DNA of 64,000 nucleotides, taken from contig NZ_RYEV01000004.1 in assembly GCF_004138485.1 (NCBI RefSeq), positions 866,803-930,802 of the forward strand, written 5' to 3'. Under the pieces are notes generated by a model. That model was not told where the DNA came from. It did not search any database and worked only from the letters and a program-made list of their open reading frames with translations. The position numbers were made by a program, and so were the translations under genes. This document shows positions 7,901 to 14,852 of this stretch, piece by piece; within the stretch, counting starts at the first letter, position 1, and each line of letters starts with the position of its first letter. This DNA is from Peristeroidobacter soli. GTDB taxonomy: Bacteria; Pseudomonadota; Gammaproteobacteria; Steroidobacterales; Steroidobacteraceae.

Positions 7901-10672
7901 TTAGAACATCACCCGCGCGCCGACGTAGTACTTGCGCCCGATCACGTCGTAGATCGCGCCGTTGGTGGCGGCGTTCGAGATGAAGCTGAGCGGAATGACC
8001 GGCGGGTCTTTGTCCAGCACGTTATCGATGCCGGCGAAGATCCGCACCTGGCCATTGCCGAAGTTCGACAAGTCGTAGTGCGCGGACAGATCCACGTAGG
8101 TCACCGCACCGATGTCGTTCTCGCCGCTCGACAGATCTTCCGGCCCATAAGTGGCGTCGTAAACGCCCGAGCCGATGTAGCGCGCCTGTGCAAAGCCGCC
8201 CCAGTTCTCCAGGTCATAACCGACACTGAGCGTGGCTTTGAAATCGGGGGTGCCGAAGCCGGAACCGGTACCGACCTCGCCGGCGGTATCGAGCGGCAGG
8301 CCGCCCGAGGGCGCGATCTCTTTATGGATGAGGTAGCTGGAGATCAAGCCGATACTGAGATCGCCGTTGCCGAGCGGCTGCGTGTAGCGCAGCTCGGCAT
8401 CGATGCCCTTCAAATCGAAAGCGCCGAGATTGAGGTTCTTGCCGGCCACGACCTCGATGTCGCCGCTGCCATCGGGGTTGAACGTGATCAGGTCGCACAG
8501 GCTGGTGTCGCCATCGAAGCATCGCTGCACGACACTCTGCGGCGAGAGGACACCGATCGTGTCCGTCAAGTCGATGTGATACCAGTCCAGCGAAGCTCGG
8601 AAGCCGCCGGTGGAATACACGACGCCGAACGTCGTCGTCTTGGCGGTCTCCTCCTTCAGATCCGGGTTGCCCATGGTCGGCGTCTCGACGCGATCCGTGG
8701 GCGGGACTTGTGGATTGATGAATGGATTGGAGACGTTGCCGAACAGCAGCACGGTCTTGACGAACGTTTCGCCGATACTGGGCGCGCGGATGTCCTGAGA
8801 GATCGAGCCACGCAAGCGCAGTGACTCGATGGGCGAGTAGACCAGACCCGCCTTCCACGTCGTCACACTACCGACGGTGCTGTAGTCGGTCACGCGAGCC
8901 GCCGCGTTCAGATCCAGCGACTGCTGGTCGGACTTCAACAGCGGCACCGCGAATTCCACGAACCCTTCCTTCGCCGTGAACTCACCGTTCAACGGTTGCG
9001 CGTTGACGATCAGGAACTCTTCATTGGCGTTCGGCGCGTTGACGACGCGATCGAGCCGCTCTTTACGCCATTCGACGCCGAACGTGCCGAGCACCGGGCC
9101 GGCCCAGGCATCGAACAGCTCGCCGCCCACATCGGCCATGAATACGGTCTGCTTGATCTCGGTGTCGGAGGTACCGCGACCGGTGATGTAGTCGAGCGAC
9201 GCGGCGCTCGGCGAGCCCTTGCCGAACAGATTGATGGGCGAGCAACCCGGTGCGCCATTCGCGCCGTTCAGATTGGCGCGGCAGACGATGTTGCCGCTGA
9301 TGGGATCGCGCACGGCATCGGCCGCGAGCAGCAGATTGCCGACCAGCAGATTCTGCGGCTGGACATTCGAGAACTTGGTGCGACCGTACTGGCCCGACGC
9401 ATTCCATTTGAACGAGTTGCCGAAGTCGCCCTTGAGCCCGGCCACGAAGCGCATGTTGTCGTTCTTGGACTCCGAGGTGATCGGCGCGAATTCCTCGAAC
9501 GTGCGAAACAACAAGAACGACTGGTTGAGCGCCGCGACATTGGCGGGCAGGTAAGGATTGTCGGGCGTGATCTCGACATCGCCGAACGAAAACGCGTCGA
9601 CCAGCTTACCGGTGGATTTCGACTGCGCGAAGCTCGCTTCGATGAAGGCCTCGGTCCTGTCGCCGATGTCGTGCTGAAGCGTCGCAAGGACGTTGAAACG
9701 TTCCGTGGGAATGAAGATGGCGCTGCGATCGCCCAGTCTCGAGCCACTGCCGCCGACCATGAAATCGCCCATGACTTCGCCGAGCTGCCGTGTCCGCGCC
9801 GTGCCGTCGGCGAAGAATTCGAGATTGTCCACAGCGGTGCCGGTCAAAGGCAGCGTCACGCCGTTGGGCGAAGCGATGAAGAGCGCCGCATTGTCACGGA
9901 TCAGGTGCTGCGGAATGCCATCGGAAAGGCTGGTGTTAGCCGGGTTGTCGAACAGCGCCGGGCTGCGACGCTGCCAGGCTCGATCCTTTCCCTCGGGGAT
10001 GCCCTCGTTCTTGTTGTAGTCCGCGGCGATCAGGAAATGACCGGCGCCACCGTTGAGCGAAGTCCCCCAGGCGGCGGCGAGCCGGGTGTCCTGGGCGTCG
10101 CCGTGCTCGGACTGCCCGTACTGAGCGTTGAACTTCATCCCTTCGAGCGATTCGTCGTAGATCAGATTGACGACGCCGGAGATGGCGTCCGAGCCCCAGG
10201 CCGCCGAAGCACCGCCGGTCACCACTTCGACCCGACCGATCGCCAGTGACGGCACGGCGTTCAAGTCGACGTTGCCGAACTCATCGAACGGCGTACCGCG
10301 CCGGCCATTCAACAGCACCAGGTTGCGATTGGTGCCGAGGCCGCGAAGGTCGACCGCGTTGATGCCGTTCTGACGGCTGTTCAAGCCGGTGGAGGCCGGT
10401 GTGATGGTGCCGGTGAACGCCGGCATTTCATTGATCACGTTGGCGATATTGGTGGCGCCGCGCTGCTCGACTTGGACCACATCCAGAACCGAAACCGGGG
10501 TAGGCGCCTGGAACCCGCTGTGCTCGATACGCGAGCCGGTGACCGTCAGCTCCTCGAGCGTGTCGCCCGGGTCCGAGGTGCTGGCTTCCTGCGCGAAAGC
10601 ATATTGACCACCCAAAAAACACGCGATGCCGACAGCCGCGCGAACCAGAGAGCGCTTCGAATCGTAAGCCAT
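7901..10672 (-). CDS. TonB-dependent outer-membrane receptor without signalling domain
   Basis: A 923-residue TBDR. A signal peptide (RAAVGIACFLGGQYAFA) is followed by a TonB box LEELTVTGSRIE, a plug domain (PVSVLDVVQVEQRGATNIA, then DLRGLGTNRNLVLLNGRR and VEVVTGGASAAWGSDAISG), and a 22-strand barrel ending in an aromatic-rich strand (GRKYYVGARVMF). There is no N-terminal STN domain and no FecI/FecR pair beside it, unlike the four receptors further right. The ATG at 10672 is preferred to the one at 10678 because GGGGA lies five bases upstream. A sigma70-type promoter and a palindrome lie just upstream. The barrel type (omission of iron motifs, many Asn/Gly loops) resembles receptors for peptides or sugars, but the ligand is unknown. 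It could serve the neighbouring amino-acid pathway. Confidence 0.88.
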   Translation of the reverse strand: MAYDSKRSLVRAAVGIACFLGGQYAFAQEASTSDPGDTLEELTVTGSRIEHSGFQAPTPVSVLDVVQVEQRGATNIANVINEMPAFTGTITPASTGLNSRQNGINAVDLRGLGTNRNLVLLNGRRGTPFDEFGNVDLNAVPSLAIGRVEVVTGGASAAWGSDAISGVVNLIYDESLEGMKFNAQYGQSEHGDAQDTRLAAAWGTSLNGGAGHFLIAADYNKNEGIPEGKDRAWQRRSPALFDNPANTSLSDGIPQHLIRDNAALFIASPNGVTLPLTGTAVDNLEFFADGTARTRQLGEVMGDFMVGGSGSRLGDRSAIFIPTERFNVLATLQHDIGDRTEAFIEASFAQSKSTGKLVDAFSFGDVEITPDNPYLPANVAALNQSFLLFRTFEEFAPITSESKNDNMRFVAGLKGDFGNSFKWNASGQYGRTKFSNVQPQNLLVGNLLLAADAVRDPISGNIVCRANLNGANGAPGCSPINLFGKGSPSAASLDYITGRGTSDTEIKQTVFMADVGGELFDAWAGPVLGTFGVEWRKERLDRVVNAPNANEEFLIVNAQPLNGEFTAKEGFVEFAVPLLKSDQQSLDLNAAARVTDYSTVGSVTTWKAGLVYSPIESLRLRGSISQDIRAPSIGETFVKTVLLFGNVSNPFINPQVPPTDRVETPTMGNPDLKEETAKTTTFGVVYSTGGFRASLDWYHIDLTDTIGVLSPQSVVQRCFDGDTSLCDLITFNPDGSGDIEVVAGKNLNLGAFDLKGIDAELRYTQPLGNGDLSIGLISSYLIHKEIAPSGGLPLDTAGEVGTGSGFGTPDFKATLSVGYDLENWGGFAQARYIGSGVYDATYGPEDLSSGENDIGAVTYVDLSAHYDLSNFGNGQVRIFAGIDNVLDKDPPVIPLSFISNAATNGAIYDVIGRKYYVGARVMF

Positions 10673-10700
10673 GACCATCCCCGAACTCTTGTTTCGAGCT

Positions 10701-10730
10701 AGATTAGGACATGGAAATCCCAATAGTCAA
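10701..10730 (-). promoter_or_regulatory. Sigma70-like promoter of the stand-alone TBDR
   Basis: On the minus strand TTGACT (10725-10730) matches the -35 consensus in five of six positions. An 18-bp spacer leads to TAATCT (10701-10706), a weak -10. The expected transcript start falls about 20 nt before the start codon at 10672. The stretch is clearly AT-richer than its surroundings. Confidence 0.45.
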
Positions 10731-10732
10731 AA

Positions 10733-10752
10733 TTTTCTCCATTTGGAGAAAA
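10733..10752. promoter_or_regulatory. Perfect inverted repeat upstream of TBDR promoter
   Basis: TTTTCTCC-ATTT-GGAGAAAA is a perfect 8-bp dyad with a 4-bp centre, immediately upstream of the -35 box at 10725-10730. It is either an operator for a dimeric regulator of the receptor gene or, read on the minus strand with the following TTTT, a weak terminator for the small gene ending at 10821. Confidence 0.5.
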
Positions 10753-10820
10753 CCCGACCTGAATCCGGGACGGAACAAGAACGCGGCGCGGAGCCTGGGC
10801 TCGCGCACCGCGCTACATCG

Positions 10821-11189
10821 CTAGAACGTCGCGCCAATGCCCCGCAGACTTTCGACGGCATTCCCCGGGGGAGTGTATTCATTGCAGAGACCGGATCCCG
10901 CAATCCCGAACGGTTTGTCCATTGCAATCAGCGACAGCAGCAGCGCATACAGGTTCTTGCCCAGCTCGGTATTCAGCGGCAGCGTGTAGTGCCAGTAAGT
11001 GTTCTGGTGGCAAGGGGTGGTGTTACTCGGTGGCGCCGGATTGACGCGAATGAACAGGACATTACCGGTCGTCGTGCCCATCGTCATTTCAGCGATGGTT
11101 ACGTTCGGCGCATCCCGGTCGGCATGCGCCGGAAGCACGCCACCGAAAAGGCACAAGCACATCGTGGCAATGGAAAAGTAACGACGCAT
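10821..11189 (-). CDS. Small exported protein of unknown function
   Basis: 122 residues with a clear signal peptide (MRRYFSIATMCLCLFGGVLPAHA) and a mature part of about 99 residues holding two cysteines that could form a disulphide (in TTPCHQN and SGLCNEY). The pattern of a beta strand GNVLFIRV, then YWHYTLPLNTELGKNLYALL, then GIAGSGLCNE and a final E-S-L-R-G-I resembles small exported proteins, often unnamed, that pair a C...W..F segment with GK.lyA.LL and a second cysteine; some are compared with toxin B subunits. This is recalled, not searched. The ATG at 11187-11189 is chosen because it begins the signal peptide; the frame is open further upstream. It is expressed alone, between a kinase and a TBDR gene. 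Function not assigned. Confidence 0.65.
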   Translation of the reverse strand: MRRYFSIATMCLCLFGGVLPAHADRDAPNVTIAEMTMGTTTGNVLFIRVNPAPPSNTTPCHQNTYWHYTLPLNTELGKNLYALLLSLIAMDKPFGIAGSGLCNEYTPPGNAVESLRGIGATF

Positions 11190-11445
11190 GTCTCGAGTCC
11201 TCTGGTTGCAATTGTTCTTGATGACCGCAACGACCTGTGACAGTCCCAGAGGAGCGCGACGCCATTCCCTGGATCTGCTACACACACCGCCAGCGAATCG
11301 TTCAGCGGAGTGCGATGATGATCATGCTGCTTACGCAACAGGACACTGTCAACGATCACTTCGCGACCAAGGGAAGAAATCAGGACTTCCCTGAACGCGT
11401 CAACTCAGTAATTGAGCGAGCAATGTTTCGGTCTCAACGTTAGTG

Positions 11446-14046
11446 CTAGCGCCGCTGGGCGGCGATCTCGGTGGCCAGCGCCTTGGTTGATACCGAGCGC
11501 GGATGATCGGGCCCCAACTGCTTGACCAGAATTTCGTACGCAGTGTCGATCTCACGCTGCGCCTCGGCCAGGTTGCCGCGTTGCACGAGCACCCTGGCCA
11601 ATTGACGGCGCGCATTACCTACGCGCCAGTGCTCCGGACCCAGCGCTTTGATCAGCGCATCCACACCGCTGCGTAACGAGCGCTCCGCCTCTTCCTCACG
11701 TCCGAGACGACTCAGTGTCAGCGCCCAGCTGTTGCTGGTGCTGATGGTGTCCGCATTGTCGGGACCCAGGTTGGCGCGCCGATTCTGTACGGCTTGACGG
11801 TAAAACGCTTCCGCCTCCTGCCAGCGGTTCATCGAAATGTAGAGCGCGCCGAGATTGTTATAAGTCGTGCCGAGCTCAACAGCCATCGGCCCGAGCGTGC
11901 GGCGCTGGATCTCCGCAGCCTGCAGATAGACGGTCGCCGCTTCGTCGTACTTCTGCGGAATATCTGAAATCGCGTTGGCAAGATTGTTCAGAGCGACACT
12001 GACCTGTGGATGCTCGTTACCGTAGAGCTGACGGGTCTGGTCCACCAACGAACGCAGCAACGGCTCGGCCGCAGCCGGCTCGCCTTTGATGACAAACGCA
12101 TCGGCCACAGCGCTCTGTGCTTCGAGGGTCATCTCGGCGATCGGTCCGTTGGTCCGCAATTGCTCGCGATATGCCTGTTGTAACGTCTCGAGGCCCTGGT
12201 CCACATGCCCTTGGGCCAAGGCAACTCTGCCGGACAACAACAATGCGTAGCCTCGGGTCGCCTGGGCCTCAGCCGAGGTTCCGGACGTTGCCAACACTTG
12301 ACGAACCAACTCCGCGGCCTCGTCGAACTCACTGCGACGTCGCAGGATGTTCGCCAGTTCGACCTTGGTTTGATTGAGCGCATCGGGATCGCGCCCGGTC
12401 GACACCAATGTCGTCATCGCCTCGCGAGCCAACTCGCTGGCACGAGTAAGATCGCCCTCCTCACGCTTGACCAAGGCCAGATCCAGCAGCGCCTTGGCGT
12501 AGGAGCCCGGCTCGGTTTGAGCATCGCTTCGACGCAGCGCTATCGCTTGTTCGATCAGCTTGGTCGCATCGGGATACGCACCGATGCCGCGATAGGCATT
12601 GCCGGCGGATTCCAACAGCGCCGCTCGAACATCCTGCCGCTGCTGATCCAGCTGCAATTGCAATCGTCGCGCGCCGGCATCCAACAGCTGGCGCGCGGAG
12701 ATATCTTTGGTGCCGCTGATGATGGGATTGGCGAGCTCAAACAATCCCGCGGTGAAATTGGTGACCTTACGTGCCACCGCAGCTTCATTGTTCGCACGGT
12801 CGCGCTCTCGTTGTGCCTGTTGAGCGAGCTGCCTCATCGTGAGCCCGAACAGAATCGCGACCACGAACGCCGTACTCAGTCCCGCGACGGCCCACCGATG
12901 CTGTGACACGAACTTGCGCGCTCGATACAGCGCCGAGCCCTCCCTCGCACGAACCGGCTCGTCGTTCAAATAGCGAACCAGATCTTCACGAAGCGCGGCC
13001 GCCGTCGCGTAACGCTGCTTCGGATCGGGTCGCAACGCCATTTCCAGCACGGCGTCGAGATCGCCGCGCAACGCCTTGGCCCGCGCACCGGTCGCAAACT
13101 GCGACGCGCGCGGTATGCGCCCCTCCAGCGCAGTCTTGATGCGATCGGTACGGCTCGACGCCTTGGGCAACGGATGCTCGCCGGCCAGCAATACATACAA
13201 CAGCATGCCGAGCTGATAAACGTCGGTAGCCGTGCTGGGCAACTCGCCGAGGATCTGTTCCGGCGCCGCATACTCCGGCGTCATCACGACTTCATCGATC
13301 TGGGTGAGCGAGCCGTCCATCTCCCCCTGTTGCTCGCCCAGCAGTTTGGCGATGCCGAAGTCCAGCAACTTCACCGAACCGTCGCGTGCCACGAGCACGT
13401 TCGAAGGCTTCAGGTCGCGGTGAATCACCAACTGACTGTGCGCATAGGCAACCGCCGAAACGGCGTCGAGAAACAATCGCACCCGCTCGCGAATCGACAG
13501 CTCGCCGAGCTCGCAGTGGTCGTCGATGCGTTCGCCATCGACATATTCGAGCACCAGAAACTGCCGGTTGTCCTGGGTCGTGCCGGCGTCGAGCAGACGC
13601 GCGATGTTCGGATGAGCCAGCTTGCCAAGCAGCCGGCCCTCACGCGTAAATCGATCCGCGAGCCGCGATTGAACGATGCTGCTGTCGAGAAACTTCAGTG
13701 CGACTTTGCCGTCGAACCGGCCGTCGCTGCGCGCGGCCAGCCACACTTCTCCCATACCGCCACGACCGATCATTCGCTCGATGGTGTAGGCGCCGACCAC
13801 CTGACCGGTCAGCGACACATTCGCCGCCGCCACCAGTTGCGCCGCCGGGGTTACGTTGAGGAATCCTTCGGCGTTCAACACATCCTGCTCGGCGAGCAAC
13901 TCACGCACGGCCCGGGCGATTTCGGGCTCGCGCAGGTCGAGATCGGCGAGCCAACGCTCGCGCGCCTCGCCTTCCAGATCCAGCACTTCATCCAGATAGG
14001 CTGTCACCCGGCGCCAGGTCGCGGGATCGAGCAAGTGGGCGGTCAT
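11446..14046 (-). CDS. Ser/Thr protein kinase with transmembrane segment and TPR domain
   Basis: An 866-residue Hanks-type kinase. The glycine loop is at residues 94-100 (GRGGMGE), the VALK lysine is K118, the catalytic loop HRDLKPSNVL starts at H209, DFG is at 229-231 and APEQ near 261. About 80 N-terminal residues precede the kinase. One transmembrane helix (about 385-404, AVAGLSTAFVVAILFG) is followed by a long run of tetratricopeptide repeats to the C-terminus (for example ATTYNNLGALYISM-like units), so the TPR part probably lies outside the inner membrane. The gene is divergent from an ECF sigma gene with 149 bp between starts; kinase and this sigma type often occur together, and the kinase may phosphorylate the sigma factor or its partner. 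All catalytic residues are present. The signal sensed is unknown. Confidence 0.9.
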   Translation of the reverse strand: MTAHLLDPATWRRVTAYLDEVLDLEGEARERWLADLDLREPEIARAVRELLAEQDVLNAEGFLNVTPAAQLVAAANVSLTGQVVGAYTIERMIGRGGMGEVWLAARSDGRFDGKVALKFLDSSIVQSRLADRFTREGRLLGKLAHPNIARLLDAGTTQDNRQFLVLEYVDGERIDDHCELGELSIRERVRLFLDAVSAVAYAHSQLVIHRDLKPSNVLVARDGSVKLLDFGIAKLLGEQQGEMDGSLTQIDEVVMTPEYAAPEQILGELPSTATDVYQLGMLLYVLLAGEHPLPKASSRTDRIKTALEGRIPRASQFATGARAKALRGDLDAVLEMALRPDPKQRYATAAALREDLVRYLNDEPVRAREGSALYRARKFVSQHRWAVAGLSTAFVVAILFGLTMRQLAQQAQRERDRANNEAAVARKVTNFTAGLFELANPIISGTKDISARQLLDAGARRLQLQLDQQRQDVRAALLESAGNAYRGIGAYPDATKLIEQAIALRRSDAQTEPGSYAKALLDLALVKREEGDLTRASELAREAMTTLVSTGRDPDALNQTKVELANILRRRSEFDEAAELVRQVLATSGTSAEAQATRGYALLLSGRVALAQGHVDQGLETLQQAYREQLRTNGPIAEMTLEAQSAVADAFVIKGEPAAAEPLLRSLVDQTRQLYGNEHPQVSVALNNLANAISDIPQKYDEAATVYLQAAEIQRRTLGPMAVELGTTYNNLGALYISMNRWQEAEAFYRQAVQNRRANLGPDNADTISTSNSWALTLSRLGREEEAERSLRSGVDALIKALGPEHWRVGNARRQLARVLVQRGNLAEAQREIDTAYEILVKQLGPDHPRSVSTKALATEIAAQRR

Positions 14047-14148
14047 TCGTGCGGCCCCGCTTCGAGTTCGTTCGGCCAATCCTAACCGTAATCGTAAAGC
14101 GGCGGCGCAACCCGACAGGGCAATATCTTCGGCCGGCGGGCGCCGTGT

Positions 14149-14154
14149 TATAAA
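14149..14154 (+). promoter_or_regulatory. Possible -10 box for ECF sigma gene
   Basis: TATAAA occurs in an otherwise very GC-rich 149-bp gap between the divergent kinase and sigma genes, about 40 bp upstream of the TTG start at 14196. No convincing -35 was seen at the right distance. Confidence 0.25.
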
Positions 14155-14195
14155 ATCGGCTCGCCGGTGGGGATGGCCGGCTCGGAGGTCGCGCC

Positions 14196-14762
14196 TTGAG
14201 CCCGCAGCAAGCAACACCAGAATCGCTCGACGCCGCTGCCCGTCAGGAGCTGTTCGTCAGCCTCTACGGCGATCTGCGCCGGATCGCCCAACGTGAATTA
14301 CGCCGCAATGGCGGTGGCGCCCTGACACTCGGGGCGACCACGTTGTTGCATGAAGCCTACTTGAACATCAGCGACCGGCATCGCGCGCTGTTTCCCGATC
14401 GAGCGCATTTCCTGGCCTACGCCTCGCGGGCGATGCGGGGCCTGATCATCGATTACGCCCGCAGCCGCCAGGCCCTGAAGCGCGGCGGCGGATTCGAAAT
14501 CACCTCGCTGCCCACCGACATTCCCGAACAGGCGGCCGATGTCGAAGAGCTGCAACGCCTGAGCGACGCCATCGAACAGCTCGCCGTCGCCGAGCCGCGC
14601 CTGGCCCAGGTGGTGGACCTGAAATATTTCAGCGGTTTCTCCTTTACCGACATCGCCGCGATGTGGGGCATGTCCGAGCGCACCATCCAGCGCGATTGGG
14701 AAAAAGCCCGGCTGTTCCTGCATCGCGCGCTGGCCCACCTGCCCGACCCCCTCCCGTCCTGA
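14196..14762 (+). CDS. ECF sigma factor (TIGR02999-type)
   Basis: A 188-residue sigma factor with wording of the ECF group found with protein kinases (ELFVSLYGDLRRIAQRELRR at the N-terminus, TTLLHEAYLNI, then MRGLIIDYARSRQALKRGG at the end of region 2). Region 4 is at about residues 125-180 (FSFTDIAAMWGMSERTIQR). The start is TTG at 14196: a perfect GGAGGT at 14184-14189 sits six bases upstream and no ATG fits. This group lacks a classical membrane anti-sigma partner and is thought to be controlled by a kinase, consistent with the divergent Ser/Thr kinase gene. It is followed after 90 bp by a large LuxR-type regulator in the same direction. Targets are unknown. Confidence 0.87.
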   Translation: MSPQQATPESLDAAARQELFVSLYGDLRRIAQRELRRNGGGALTLGATTLLHEAYLNISDRHRALFPDRAHFLAYASRAMRGLIIDYARSRQALKRGGGFEITSLPTDIPEQAADVEELQRLSDAIEQLAVAEPRLAQVVDLKYFSGFSFTDIAAMWGMSERTIQRDWEKARLFLHRALAHLPDPLPS

Positions 14763-14852
14763 GCTTTTTTGAGGTCGATGTCGGCTTTGCCCGGCCGATT
14801 TCGATGACCCTGAGGCCAGAACCCTTTTCGCTGGCTTGGGGACATAGCAGTC

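Noticed and set aside
11237-11443. Short plus-strand frame of 68 codons between the small exported protein and kinase genes
   Set aside because: No Shine-Dalgarno, no signal peptide or motif; the 256-bp gap otherwise shows nothing beyond likely upstream sequence of the small gene.
14763-14780. T-run right after the ECF sigma stop codon
   Set aside because: No stable stem precedes it, so it is not a convincing terminator.
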